Source: Acheta domesticus (taxonomy: Eukaryota; Arthropoda; Insecta; Orthoptera; Gryllidae). From it: a DNA stretch of 64,000 nt. This document shows positions 23,486 through 36,329 of the stretch, one piece after another (position 1 is the stretch's first letter; every line of letters starts with the position of its first letter). A program made the translations under genes and the position numbers. The notes below the pieces were generated by a model. It did no database searches and had not been told where the DNA came from. It saw only the letters and a list, made by a program, of their open reading frames with translations. The stretch spans positions 39,549,221 through 39,613,220 of the forward strand of contig JAHLJT010009419.1 of the NCBI GenBank assembly GCA_031308135.1, given 5' to 3'.

Positions 23486-24539
23486 TAGAAAAATGAAACT
23501 TTAAAATGAATTTATTTGATTAATATGTACACGAACAGTTTATACAGGCAATTTATGACGTCATTATTCATCAAGAAAGTGTTTTTAATGCATGTGCTCA
23601 TACATTTGTTGCTGAATATTTTTATTGAATAAGTATAATTTATTTTTCCGACTCTGTGAAAGCAAGTGGGACATTAATTTTAAATTGTTAATTTGTAATG
23701 TTAAAAAATATACAGCACAATTCATAAGGTGGAAATCATTGTTTGAAATTAAAAAATATTAGTGATCAGTAAGATATTATTCAGCAGAATTATTTATACT
23801 GCTTCAAGGCCTCTGAGTTATGTACGCTCATTCTCATATTACGAATTTGTCACATGCATTAGAAGTAGAATTCCTTCCCAAGAATGTAACCTAGTGATCC
23901 TAGCCAGCAGCTCCAAAGTGTGAAGCACTGATTAGCTGTTAAGTAGCCGCCTGTCTTTCGTGAATGCGTGTTTAGCACGGGTCAGAGGTGACATACGGCC
24001 TGTCTGTTATGTCGTACTCGGTGAATAGGAGTTCCTTCCCCATGGAAGTGGCGTGGGCGGGTCAGACTGACAGATGTATTTTATATGGGGCGTGGCAAGA
24101 AACGAAGTATGTGGGGTAGGATTGGGATGATTGCCTACCGCGTGTGGATTGTCTGTTGACGAGCCGAACTCATTCAAGAAGTGGATTGAACGGTGAATTG
24201 ATGCTCCTTGAGAAAACAATGATATCTCTCGCTTCACTATAATTGGGCATTGGCTTTAAGAGCTTCATACCTGAGACCTCAACCACCTACAGAGCCTTGC
24301 CAAGTACGTTTAAGTAAAATAGAAAGAATGAAAAAACAAATTACAATTTGTTGTTTACATTTCGACGTATATAATATTTCAAATCATACTTAATATTTTT
24401 TGGAGGAGGGGCTGAGATGAAAATGTAGTAGTGGACATGGTTATTTTGAAACTACTTTTCAGTTACTACCATAAATTCCAATCGAAACAGTCGAATTTGA
24501 ACCAACAGGATTACGAACAGTGGAAGGAGCAAGCGAGCA
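23486..24539. other. AT-rich stretch, nothing recognised
   Basis: Only short frames and no repeat partner noticed. Confidence 0.45.
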
Positions 24540-24890
24540 CCCGGACTGATGCCGGTTCGCGGGTTGGCCTAAGCAGGCGGAAGGGATGGAGGGTCTGTTT
24601 CTCTCAGGGTCATTGATGCGGAATTCCGAGCATTCCCCGCCCCCCTCTCACTCTCACCCTTACCCGATCCTTGGCGGGGCCCTGTCAGCCGGCCGCCCGC
24701 GGCAGCGTGCCTGTGCTGTGCGGTGAGAGGGGCTCGCCGCCTCGCCGCGGGAGAGGATGAATGGGCCGCGGCGCTGCGGCGGGGGCGGAGGTCGGGGCAG
24801 GTCATTGTGCCCGCGGCGCCCGCGCCCGCGCCCGCTGCCAGGAATTTCTCTGGCGGCGCAAAGGACGCTCCCCTCGGTCCGCGTGCCTGC
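24540..24890. promoter_or_regulatory. CpG-rich island 8
   Basis: CpG-dense from about 24630, ending in T-rich and CT-rich tracts at 24889-24960. Open frames on both strands are Arg/Ala/Lys-rich; the poly-Phe and poly-Lys segments come from the homopolymer tracts. Confidence 0.45.
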
Positions 24891-27164
24891 TTTTTTTTCT
24901 TCTTCTTATTTTGCTCGCCCTCTCGCGCGCCTTCGCGCTGTTTCTTTTTTTTTTTTTTCGAGGCGAATTTACGCACTCGGAATAGTTGTGTTCAAAGGGA
25001 GTGTGGAGTGGTGACTGTATTTCTGCCTCTCCACACCAAGCTATCAATTTAAATCCATTTAGCCAGGCGTTTTAATCCGTGAAATATTACAATCCCATCG
25101 TTATAAGAAATTCATTGGTAGGACATCTGTCTCCGGTGTGGTGTAGTATTCTGCTAAGAACTCACGTTGGCGTGAAACGGATACAAATTAAGACGCATAT
25201 TTCAGAAGTTTTTACGAGAGTTGAAAATTCCTGTGTGAACTCTCTTGTATATTCATTTGCACTTTTTGGCTCGCACACATGTCGCTCACTTGCTCTAACA
25301 TTGACCTATCAAGAAACGAGTTTGAAGTTTCAAGTTTATGTAATTCAGTCCAGCAAGCATCGATCTTGCTCGTCGTGGTACATTTTCAATGCACGGTTAT
25401 TCATTGGACCGGTGGAAAGCTAATTCTTCTTCCAGTGACACGTCATTGATAATTACGTATTTATTGACGTCAGTGCTGCAATAAGTAGGCGTTCGTTAAA
25501 CTTGACTGATCCTGGCTTTATTTTACTCGTAATCTTGTCAGGAATTGTGTTGTGAATGACGCATTGCTGTGTGTGCATTGTAGGCGATCTGCTCATCGTT
25601 GTTGCGAGGGGACAAACAACCTATTAACTCTGGTACGTCAAAAGGAAAGAAAAACAAGGAGCGCTGCTAATTATGCGGTAACTCTCAGCTCCCCGACGTT
25701 TCTTCACGTGGGTGCTTACGTGAGCACCCGTGTGTGTTTGAATGCAAACCTGTAGTTGCATAAACCATTTCAAAATTTTCGAAGAACTTAAGTGATCATC
25801 CAAATAATTTGTTGGCGCTGCATGTATTCAGAGCGCTTTCCGAGTTAACATTCAGTTTCAGTAATATGTATATGTATGTATTCAGCGGTAAAAAGTTAAA
25901 ATTCCTTTAATTTAGAAGTAGCAAATAATTCATGTCATAGTGATAAAAAATGAATGACTTAAATGTAAAATTATCCTATTGTAAATTTTACTTACATTAA
26001 TTGCATATATTCCTTTGTAAGAAGCCCGCTCTTTATTTGAAACTACAGAATGTGAAGTCTCCCGAGCTTGACTTGCATGACGTGGTTGTAAGGTTCTTAA
26101 TGATCTTCCCTCTCTCTTCCCTTCTCTCAGGTGTAGTTCTGCGCGTTCGTTGCGGTTTCATCTTATCTTCTGTCATTCTCGTAGCGACTGACGCGAACCG
26201 ATTCTCCTCGTAAGTTATATTGCAGAAAGTAGTGCGGGGGATTTCTCTTACGGCACTCAAATCTCCCTGTTTAAGGCTGGAAATTGATACTGTCTGTAAA
26301 TTCTTAAAATTAATAGTATCCACAGAAATTGGATGGTTTCCTTTGTCATGTTTTTTTTATTCAATAGAATTTCTAGGACGATAAGATCTAATATTCCCCA
26401 CAAATCTTTACGTATGAAATTAAAATTGCTTTCAATATTCTTCGTACCCAGTTTTGAAGTATCTACTAGAAGTGAAATTTTGCAGAATTTAATACGTGCT
26501 GACACAGAAAATTGAAAATGGGATTTAGGTAACTAGTGAGGGGGATACTAGCAACTTAACGCGTTCAGTAAAGAATTCTTGTTGCCTCACCGTAGTACAT
26601 CTTAATGGCTGTGTGTCATCCCAACTATATTTCAGATTATCTTTTTCTCCGATTAGCAGTACACAAAATCAAAAAATCCCATTCATTATGCCGTTTTAAT
26701 TTCCCTTTCTTTCACTGTAAGCATTTTTTTTCAATTGTTGCTGTGTATCTGTCCGTGATTTCGAATTGACGAGAAAAACATAACATTTCGCGAAATTTCT
26801 TCGGAATTGATGTGAGAGGGGAGTTTACGTCAGGACACCAAAAAAATCGCGGTTCAACTGGGATGACCGACGAACCCCAATGACGAATGTTTGGTCTTAA
26901 TAATATTTCTGAAAATATTTATTATCATATGATCGACTTCGTACATTTCCTTGTGGAAGAAGGGCACCTTTCTGGATTAATGTCCCCCGGTCTGTGCAAT
27001 CGATCGCCCGAAGGTCATTCACTTGAACATCTTTCAACATGGAGGTCTCCGACTGAGCTCTTCCCATTCTCCTTGCCCAACGAAGCTCGAATATTACGTG
27101 AACGTGAGGCATATTGTGTCCAATTTGAAGCAATGGGCTCGAGGTTGAAATTCGAGTAGCGCGA
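24891..27164. other. AT-rich stretch, no gene seen
   Basis: Frames up to 114 codons (25079-25423, plus) lack recognisable motifs. At 25567-25577 there is a GTGCATTGTAG match to the miR-33 seed region, but no hairpin partner was seen, so no RNA gene is called. Confidence 0.4.
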
Positions 27165-27425
27165 TTGCGAGGCTAAAGAGGCGGGCCGCCGGGGATCGAA
27201 GCGCGGCGCGGTGGCGCGCGGGGGCGGGCGGGAGCGTTACCTAACGCACCTTGTGTCTCCGTCGCGTGACGCCGGCTCGTGCGCCGCGCCGCGCCGCCGG
27301 AGGATGGCGTGCCGCGCCGCGTCGCGTGGGAGGCGCATGTCGGCGGCCGCTGCCATCCTGCGCACTGCGCTCCGTGACGACCGCGCGTTCAAGTGCGGCC
27401 CCCACACCTCCCAGCTTCTCTAAAC
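27165..27425. promoter_or_regulatory. CpG-rich island 9
   Basis: GC-dense block directly abutting a pyrimidine-rich array on its right side. Frames are Arg/Ala-rich. Role inferred. Confidence 0.45.
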
Positions 27426-27426
27426 A

Positions 27427-27655
27427 CTTTTTTTTTCTTTCTTTTTTCTCCCTCTTTTTCTGCCCTTTTTTCTCATTTTTCACTTTTCTTGCCTTTTCTT
27501 TCCTTTTTTCTTTCCATTTTCACTTTTCTTACCTTTTCTTTCCATTTTTCACTTTTCTTACCTTTTCTCTCTTTTTTCTTTTCATTTTTCACTTTTCTTA
27601 CCTTTTCTCTCTTTTTTCTTTTTATTTTTCACTTTTGCAGTCTTTTCTCTTTTTT
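27427..27655 (+). repeat. Pyrimidine-rich minisatellite, about 40-bp unit
   Basis: CACTTTTCTT recurs at 27481, 27521, 27550, 27590 and (as CACTTTTG) 27630, giving 40, 29, 40 and 40 bp spacing. Units are almost purely T/C. The Phe/Ser/Leu-rich 'membrane-like' frames through it are artefacts of the repeat. Confidence 0.9.
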
Positions 27656-28694
27656 GTTTGTTATGAATTGTTGTAAAGCTTTTCTCATTCTTGAGAATAC
27701 AATTAAGAATAATTGTATCGTTAAGAAACGTATTTCGTTTGAATGCAACGTTTTGGGATAGCTGTCACTTTTAACATCCTATTAATTCAACAATTGATTT
27801 TACATTTACTGTTGAAAAAAGTAAGTGGCCAGAAGTGCATTCAGAATAAGTTGTCAAAAATATATTTTTTTGTGCTGCGTAGTCACTAAACGAAGTGTAT
27901 TATAATGTAGAGTTATCTACTGTCTTTACTATAGTAATGACTGAAAGGCAATTTTATTAGAAGACAGTATTGCGTTTTATTGAGTGTCATGTCTGATAAG
28001 CGGAATAGTGATCTCTGAAAAAGAAATTCCTATGAAGCGCCTTCCCATGTAAGATAATCCTGCCTTTCCCAATCGCCAAATTGGAATATCTGATCAGTTA
28101 ATTTTCTAGTACACTAGCCATAACATTGTTTTACTTCAGTTAGGACATGATGAAAACTACACATACGACCATTTGCAGGTATATGCACTTTTTCGTTCAC
28201 GTAGTATAGAGACAGTTATGTAATTCTGCAAGAATCGACCTCGTGGTTCTGTAATTTCATGATGTTTCGTTTATCCCTGTAAAGTTCAAATTCAAGTATG
28301 CAGATTTAGTATAAGAATAAACTAATTTAACAAAATGTATTCAATATGGCAGATAACTTTTTTATTTTTTCTAATCTGCAATTGTATTTGTATACATTTT
28401 TTTCACATCTCCAGCTATGTATGCTCGGATATCAAGTTACAGAGCTTGCCCTTCAGTAACCTTCACCTTCCTGCATATTTTCCTCTCCTCTCTTTTTTTT
28501 TATTTTCTTTGTCCTCCCGAAAAGACGTTCTTACGATTGTTCACATGCGATAGGGTTGGGGAAAACGTTGCTTTTGTGGAAAGCGCACCCAAATTTCTTG
28601 TCAGTTGGCATTGTGGGTGTCTAGTGAACATAACATCTCTAGAATCCATTAAATCCAGCGTTGTGAGTGTGTGTTTTTATCGCCGCTCATATAA
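27656..28694. other. AT-rich stretch, nothing recognised
   Basis: No supported feature. Confidence 0.45.
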
Positions 28695-29030
28695 CAGCGC
28701 GGCCGCGCGGCGCCAGAGTTCGCGAAAGGCGCGGGTTCCCACGTCACCGCGCCCCGGCGGCTTCTCGCGCAGTTTCTCTGCGGGGGCGGCGCCGCTGCGG
28801 CCTTTTGTTATTCAGCCCGCAGCCACGTGACGCGCGCTGACGGGAGGCGCGCGTCGGAGGAGAGAAGTGGAGCGTTTTCATCGGACGCACCTGCTTCCCT
28901 CCGTCCGTTCTTGCGCTCGCGTCTGCTGTCTGCGCCTGTCGGCGTTTCTCTCCGCCCCCCTTTCGTGCTGGACGTGCCGAAGGAAGTTTGCGGCAGGCCG
29001 GTGAAGGAATCGGGTACTTGCGCGAGGTTG
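28695..29030. promoter_or_regulatory. CpG-rich island 10
   Basis: GC-dense block with overlapping compositional frames on both strands (91 and 100 codons). Role inferred from composition. Confidence 0.45.
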
Positions 29031-30370
29031 GGAAAGCAAATGAGTAGGGGTTTAAACGTTTCTAATGTACAAAAAATGTACAATAAAACTAATTACGTAG
29101 GTGTTTCGAAGAAATCTCGAGAAAAATAGAAGATATATGTTTGATAAATAGAATATGTATATAGTTTATTTCATTTTAATTTGAAATGAAGTGACTGTCA
29201 CCTGATGTGGGAATCATCATGAAAAACAAATTTCAACAGAAACTGATAAATTCTTTAGTTTAATAAGTGTGCTTTTAAATATGCATTTTGAAGTGCATTT
29301 TCCATTACCGTATGTGCACGGAACTGTCTAAATTTATTAGAACTCAAATGTCTTCATTTTTGTCCCCTGGTTCTGAAGATCTATTTTCATCGCTTAATAA
29401 TCGGATTGTGAGAAGGAAAGTTTTCAAAAAACTTAAAGGATTATTTGAAGTATTAAATGATCCTCTTTCGTTTTCTTACGCTATTAATCCATGATTTTTC
29501 CGTTATTAGAAAATGTTGACAATGTTTTATTAAAAAGTCCTTTTGCGTTTATGTCACTCGTTCATTTTCGAATGTTTAATTGGTATTACGTATTTTGAGT
29601 CTTGAAATCTCTTAAAAGAAGTTACTGGAAATCTCTTAAAAGAAGCAAAATAGATTGTGTATTTAGAACATGAAATTTTATTCTTACAACTCTAGAATGA
29701 AATAAAAATGTATTTGCTTTTAGAATTTAATTTTCAAAAAATCTAAACTGAAACGTAGATGCTTCTGAACTTTTTAAGCTTTAGAATGAATTATGTTTAT
29801 TCAGATGCATTTTGGAATAAGTTTTTCTTTTATGATTTATTATTTGAATTAATTTTATTACTGGTTTGGTATCTTGATGCTACATAATGTGGTATAATTA
29901 TATGGTTAAAATGTATACAGATCCATTACCAGTATAAATGATCGTTGAGATTTAGATCTTGACTCATTATATTTTAAAATTATTCTTGGATTTCCACTTT
30001 CGTATTTGTTTTGATGTGTATTGATGATCTTTACTTTTGTATATAATTATCGAGCGAAACATCGAGAATTTGAAGATAAGCACAGTAAATAATATACTAT
30101 AAACATAAAGTGTCCGTAATGCAGATTCGTCACAAATCGGTTAACAGGAATATCCTTACACTTTTCAAACTTCGTGTTAAATACCAATGAAACTTGCCCA
30201 CGAAGTAACGAGGAACAATACTTGCATGAGTGCGTTGGTTCTGACAGCTTGTTCTGGCACCTTAGCAGGAACACAGTGTTCTCCATTATACGCCATTGGA
30301 AATTCCAGGTTGCTCATCCATTAAACGACTTGTCATCGCGTTTCGCAGTCTGGGCGCCGAAATCCTAGCG
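29031..30370. other. AT-rich stretch with a short tandem duplication
   Basis: The 18-mer GAAATCTCTTAAAAGAAG occurs at 29604-29621 and 29628-29645. Otherwise no repeat partner and no gene. Confidence 0.45.
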
Positions 30371-30413
30371 CGAACTCGAAAAGTTATTCTGCTGATCATC
30401 GCGCGGGTGAAAT
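30371..30413. repeat. Dispersed direct repeat, copy 1
   Basis: AACTCGAAAAGTTATTC followed at close spacing by ATCGCG and GGGTGAAAT; the same order of blocks recurs at 30875-30914. A duplicated regulatory motif or decayed repeat are both possible. Confidence 0.6.
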
Positions 30414-30874
30414 CAATGTGGCTAGAGCGTGTAGTGCTCTGGGTGGTCGGGGTGATTTACCACCGTGCAAAAGATGAATACAGAAGGAAGGTTGCATTGA
30501 AAGAGCTCATGGTGAGGAGAGTTTGCAGCGGATGGGGCACTGTGATTGTGGAGAGGGGAAGAGGAGCCGGATGCAATATATCCCAAGGCCTTCATTAAGG
30601 GTTCCGCGTAACCAGGTTGCCTGTGTGCCATACGGATCGAGAGGTCGTTTCTAAATTATGTAACATTTTCATGGGGAAGGGATGATTTCCTGATGCAAGT
30701 GCACTTGGATTAGTATCGATCCCTAGAAATGTACCGCCTTGGAGCGACCGCCCCTGAGCCCGTCTCCATTATCTTCATCAATGAATAATTCCAGAACCGC
30801 CGCCCATTAAAATACCTCTGCCATCATCACCTCTCACGGAAAGCGATGCTCTCAGCGCGCTGAGATCATCAACG

Positions 30875-30914
30875 TAAACTCGAAAAGTTATTCGCCTTAT
30901 CGCGTGGGTGAAAT
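30875..30914. repeat. Dispersed direct repeat, copy 2
   Basis: Same AACTCGAAAAGTTATTC core with TTATCGCG and GGGTGAAAT downstream. It lies immediately before CpG island 11, about 0.5 kb from copy 1. Confidence 0.6.
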
Positions 30915-30924
30915 GGTTTGACGC

Positions 30925-31207
30925 GATCACGAACGCGGCGCGGCGATTACACCCGCAGAGCGTTTAAAAATTGCGTACGAAAGTAGGTTGAAACGAAAGT
31001 AGTCACGGGCTGCGTCGCGCTCGTCGCTGGGAAAAAGCCATAACTCGCAGGCGCTGTGCGGCGCGGCGCGGCGCGGCGCGGGCGGCACTCTCACTGAAGA
31101 TGGCGCCTCCGCCCCTCCCACCCCAAATGCTTTCACCGCTCCTTCACCAGGGAATGTTACGTCGCCACAGTCCCCACGGGCGGCGGGCGCTGCCACGCGG
31201 GTTCCCG
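30925..31207. promoter_or_regulatory. CpG-rich island 11
   Basis: GC-dense, with a (GCGGC)n-type run at about 31056-31085. The right shoulder is interrupted by a hAT-type MITE, and GC-rich sequence resumes briefly after it (31476-31500). Confidence 0.5.
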
Positions 31208-31475
31208 TAGAGCCCCTAGATACAGAGAGTAGCGCAACACCCGCCATTTAACATCCTCTCACCCGATAGCCCCATCAAGCAGAATGCAGAAACTGAAGTG
31301 AAAACAATTGTTGAGGTTAGGAAGATGTTTAGGATTATTAATATTGATTTGGGATAGATTTGCGGTTCTCAACATACAGAATACCACGCAGTTCCAATTC
31401 TCCTGACAACTGGACATAAAATGGCGGGGTCGGCGCAACAATGCAATGCGCTACTCTCTGTATCTAGGGACTCTA
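31208..31475. mobile_element. hAT-type MITE with perfect 8-bp target duplication
   Basis: The left end reads TAGAGCCCCTAGATACAGAG and the right end is its inverse with one mismatch in a 29-bp terminal inverted repeat (through GAGTAGCGCA). GGTTCCCG flanks it on both sides (31200-31207 and 31476-31483), an exact 8-bp duplication typical of hAT transposition. Secondary inverted GCCATTT/AAATGGC blocks lie inside. No ORF. Confidence 0.9.
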
Positions 31476-31499
31476 GGTTCCCGTTGGGTGGTGGGCGAC

Positions 31500-33034
31500 G
31501 ATAAGAATTGGCCTGCTCGGTGAAGCATTTCCACAATAGCATGTTCCCGTTGAGACATTTGGTACGCAACGGTTTCATTGATGCGTTTGCATGTTAAAGC
31601 AAATTAGGTATGGAGATGCTATTCGTCTGAAGATGGTTTGTCTGTATCTGTTAACTTTCCTTAATAGCCGTAGCCGTTGGATAGCTAATTATTTAAGTTT
31701 TGTTATAGATCGAGAGGTAATTTCGCATTTTACTAGACACTCTTAAGCTTTCGAAAGCGTTCGATTATTTTCAGACTTACAAAGCTCGGAAGAAAAAAGC
31801 CCAACCAAATAGTGAACCGAAATCAAATTTGAATGCAAAATAGTAGGGGAATGATTAACGTTGATTATGGCTGATTAGAACATTTCGAGTAATTTTAAAA
31901 GTAACGAATTTTTGATCTGCTTCATGATTTTGGAGGGGGCAGCAAGATGACATCTGAAAGATACAACTATTTGCTCAAGACATGGATATGCTCAGCACTC
32001 TAGCCTTTGCGAATATTGTGCAAGCCACGTTTTACCTTTCAAAGAACTCGTTTACGAAAATATATATTCAACTTATCATTTCCTGTACTTCACTGATAAA
32101 TTTGATAAAGGACGTTGATGTATGTATGATTCATTTCCGTGTACTGAATCTTCTCTATCGCTTTCCTGTTTTCATTTATTTTCTGACTGAAATAAAACAT
32201 TCATTGCTTAATTGGCGAAACGCAGCTCTAATATTTGGGGTGATACAGGGTTGAACTTGCGTATAAAAAGCAGCGACTGGTAGATTCTCAGTGCACTGAA
32301 ATTCAAATTAATTGAGGACAAGATGAGTTATCCTAATCAATCCCCCTCCTCAATATCTGTGAATAAAAGCGATGGTGATAGTCAAACTAAATAACATATT
32401 CTAATTTCTCGTGATGGTTTTATCTCCATTTGATAATTTGTTGGTGGTATAGAAACTTTGCCTTTAAATTTTTTGTGAAATAATATTTTAAAAAATTAAA
32501 TGATATTGTTTCTACGACCTTTAATACTTCGCAAGGCCCTAATCTGCGCTTCAATTTTCTTTCTTCGCAATACGTTTCTTCCTGACAGTCTCATGGCCTG
32601 CGAGTGTGGATATCTTTTACTTTTGTGGGTCTGTAAACATGTTCTCTTATTTTGAGGGATTAAAAGTAGTACGAAAGTACTATACTTTTTCTCAAAAAGG
32701 CTGTTGAAGCCATATTGCTTTGTCAACGGAAGGTTTGGGCTGAATTCAGATAAACAGATGAAATTGTAACTGATAAAATCTATTAATTATATAGCTTGGA
32801 TTTTTAAAAATATTTTAGAATTTTTACACGCTTTTTATTGTTAATTTGTTATGGGGTGAAAGGATCTATATTATTTTAGTAATTCGAATGATAGCTGATA
32901 AAATGGAAAGTGATTGATGTTTTATCGGAGAAAGTCATCTGCTGTTTGTACATGTTTTTCTCAGAAATCCCGGGTAAAGGGCGTTTCACGCCAGTTTATG
33001 CTCTGAAAAAGCGATTCGAGCGTGTCTCTCCAAG
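31500..33034. other. AT-rich stretch, nothing recognised
   Basis: Frames up to 90 codons without motifs (31982-32254 plus is Ile/Leu-rich by composition). Confidence 0.45.
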
Positions 33035-33400
33035 GTTGGCTTCTGTTCCATTGTGCGGCCGCCACGTGTATTGTGTGCCACCAGTGTTGGGAACACTTTC
33101 CTCGGAACGGCGGTGCAAGTGAATCTCTTTTTTTTTTTCTCTCTCCTTTCTTACAGCAGACGATGAAACGTGTTCTAGGCCGCGGCGGAGGTGAACAACG
33201 CCGGAGCAATAAAGCCTTTCCTGCCGCTCCTTTCGCGGGATGATTTGCGCCCTTTCGTTTACATGTCGGTGTCGCCCCGCGGGAGGAAACGGAAACCGTC
33301 CGTCTTTCCACGTCGCCGCGGCGCTGCACTCGAAATGCGCCGGGCGCGGTTGGGCGCTGCGACGCGATGTGCAGGAGGCCTCCGTGGGTGCTCTTCATCC
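33035..33400. promoter_or_regulatory. CpG-rich island 12
   Basis: Two GC-rich blocks separated by a T-rich run at about 33126-33137. Overlapping frames on both strands (up to 156 codons, minus, 32961-33431) have no domain. Confidence 0.4.
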
Positions 33401-33794
33401 GGGGCACTCCAGGACTCCTTCGATGTTCCATCGATCAAAAGCCCAATTGATTTTTTTAAACATCGATGTGCTAAAGCTGGATTAATAATATCCAACTTTA
33501 AATTCGTGCGCAACAAAATGTAATTTGACAGTGGCTGTGTATATTAGATTATAATTAAAATTGAAATCTAAATAGTTATAAATCGCTCCTCCAAATAAAA
33601 AATACGATGACGAAGGAAATACTATGGCATCAAGATGATCCCAAGCGAGGGATAGTGTTCTCGATGAAAGTAATTCAATGTTCGTCAGTTTTTATATTTT
33701 AACTTGTAACAAATTGTGATTATGATTTTTTTTTTCTATGAAGAAAACAACGAGCACAAAAGATGGATGTTCAAAAAACCTCTAATATCGATGT

Positions 33795-34160
33795 TTTTAG
33801 GTCGAATTCTGCCATTGACTGGAGAAGAATTGTAGCGGCTGGCTGCTCTGGTAGATAGTTTTCCGTGGTTTCTAGGATCGACACCAGACGAATGCCGGAG
33901 CAGTACCCTAGCAAACGGGCCTCGGAACGCGCGCTATCTTCCTTTCCTCTTCCTTTTCCTTTCCTCACTCCTCACTCTTCACTCCTGACTTACAGTTACA
34001 CTTACAAGCACTACACCACAACACTTGTCGGGAGCTTAGAACTTGTTCCAGCTGGGGCGGTGCCTCAACTCGCCCTCCTGCGGGGGTAATTCATGGCTAC
34101 CTCCTGCGGTAAAAAAGCAACATACTTACGGGATTAATAACACAACTTACAACACTTACG
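33795..34160 (+). mobile_element. SINE family S, copy 2 (5'-truncated)
   Basis: Homologous to the body of the SINE at 4419-4700, starting at the shared AGGTCGAATTC and lacking the tRNA head. Shared blocks: GAATGCCGGAGCAGTACC, the pyrimidine-rich 'ccttcct...cctcact' block and CGGGAGCTTAGA. Near the 3' end ACTTACGGGA(T/C)TAAT occurs twice about 30 bp apart. 5' truncation is common in retroposed copies. Confidence 0.8.
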
Positions 34161-36329
34161 GGACTAATGTTCTTAGCAATTCATCGGAATCACCATTCAA
34201 TCAGTCCACGTGGAGGAGTTGAGCAATGGAGTGAAGCATGTGTCATAGCATGCCCTTTTGCTGGGTATGTTTAAAATCTGTGAATTTTCTTTTTTGGCGC
34301 CTGCCGAAATCAAAATAGAGTTTCATAGGTCGACTGCTTTATTCAGCAACAACGAGACATTCGGTCATCAATAGTTACGGCGGTGGCCAAGCAAATAATA
34401 TTACATTTTAAATATTTTAGGCCAAAATTGGATAATCAATCACATTTTGATATATATAATCCTATTTGGGGAATATTATTTAGAAACAGGCGGGAAATAG
34501 TCATAAAACGACAAGACGTTTGTAAAGGAATCTCAAGAAATTACACTTTGGGCACAGCGTTGCGTCGAGCAAACGACAGCAATCACTCAATACTGATACC
34601 TCTTTTGGACATCTGCGCACGCGCGACTCGAACAGTGCATGCGCAGGTCGTTATCGCTGTCGAGTGCTCAATGCCACGCTTGCCTACTAGCGCATCTGAC
34701 TGAGAGCTCGCCGCTCGCTCTCCGCGACTCAACCGACCGCAGCAGTTTGTCTTCTTTTGTCGGCAGTCAGCACTCGTACTCTACACTCATTGCGATTGGC
34801 ACATCTCGGCTCTTCGACAGTTTGCGGCCACGGCTGGTAAACGCGCCATTCGATCCCTCAGTATGAACTTGTGAGAGAAACTGATGTTTTTAGTGCACCT
34901 CTATCCCCGAGCGCATTCACTGAGTCTTCGTTGTTTTATCAGAATTCTATGAATTGCCAATGCATTACGGGAAAAATTTTAAGACGATACCGTAGTTCGG
35001 TTGAAACTAAAAACATTTGAATCGTATAAACTCGAAGAGACGCTTTCGCCGGTATAGAATGGCCGACCTAGCCCTTTATTATTAAATTCGACTACTAAAG
35101 TTTCTAAAAGAAAGTTTACACCGGACACTGTGGGGTCTAGTAATGAAGTTTACAAGTGATTCTGCGGAAGTTAGTCCCAAAGCTCTTGAAAATAAAAGAC
35201 AAGACCAACAAAAGACCCTAGTTAAAATGTTTGTGTTTTTGCTAGATTTTGTAATTTAAATGCCCTTACAAAATCAGCTAATGCTCACGAAAAGTCATAT
35301 TTTTATCATATAGATCGCAATCTTTTGAATTTTAGCTTTACCCCACTTCAAATTTAAACTCCATCTTACGCCCGTTGCCACAGCAACACCGAACCAAAGA
35401 ATTCTGAAGCCATTTAAATTCCAACATTTGCTTAAGGTGTTTAGAGGATTTATTGAAACGAAAATACCAGTAAGCGATCTTACATTCCCACTCCTTCCCC
35501 TTCCCAAACCAAAGCCTTTGACCTTGGCAGTTCAATCGTCCCCAAACCCCAATCAAATTGAGTCCAAAGTATTTCTGTAGTTTCACGTTCTTATCGCGAC
35601 TCCATGAAGAGAGACGAAAGTAAATGTTATTGAATGGGGGGGGGGTGAGTCTTAAATATTCCTTCCGTTTAGAATGTGACTGTTCTTCCTCTTCTCTGAA
35701 TCTTCAGTTTGATTATCAGATTAAACTATTCATTTTTTAACCCGGTAACTGGTCAGATATAATCAAGAATAGGTGTAATTAACTCTCACGGCCCTTACTT
35801 GGTTTCTTGACCGCTTCATACTATTTCTTTTAGCTTTACACCAAAGAAGTCAATATGTAATTTTGATTAAAGAATGTAGACATGAATCTTAGCTTTTAAT
35901 TTTAGCTTATAACTTTGGGAACGCGCGGAGTAGATGTCATGAGGCGTATGTATGGATTTATCTTATAGTTCGTGTGGGGTAATGTAAATAGACTCCAGAA
36001 CTTAGTTTGATTTTGAATACACCTCAAGGTTCATTCAATTAATTTTGGTTTTATGATCCCGCAATATAACGCTAAGTTGGTATGTTCGTCAATCCAGTTA
36101 CGTAATGCGAAAATATCCCAATATCCCGTGTACTTAACATATATTTAGCGAATGATAGGCTGAATTTAATTTCTGTGTGAAACATTGGTTTCAAAAAACT
36201 GAATTCAGCACAATTTTCGAAACGATGGTATTTGCACTACGAGTACTTCCCAGACGTTTGTGTGTATATCTGAATGTACTGGTTTGTTGTGTGTATGTGT
36301 GTGTGTGTGTGTGCATGTAGGCGAAGGAA
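34161..36329. other. Unassigned sequence, no gene seen
   Basis: 34560-34870 is moderately GC-rich with a 106-codon plus frame and a NRF1-like TGCATGCGCA at about 34637, but no domain. A G10 run lies at 35636-35645. The rest is AT-rich. Confidence 0.4.
36287..36316 (+). repeat. (GT)n microsatellite
   Basis: TG/GT repeats with one interruption, on the left shoulder of CpG island 13. Confidence 0.9.

Noticed and set aside
25567..25590. Match to the miR-33 seed region (GTGCATTGTAG)
   Set aside because: Only 11 bases match, the rest of the mature sequence differs and no complementary arm was seen nearby.
27251..27761. Phe/Leu/Ser-rich frames resembling membrane proteins
   Set aside because: Produced by the pyrimidine-rich 40-bp array; the hydrophobic character follows from poly-T/C.
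32961..33431. 156-codon minus-strand frame
   Set aside because: Mostly within CpG island 12 with a Lys-rich segment from a T-run on the other strand; no domain.
34560..34870. Possible LTR or promoter around a moderately GC-rich patch
   Set aside because: No paired copy, TG...CA ends, polypurine tract or primer-binding site found; left as unassigned.
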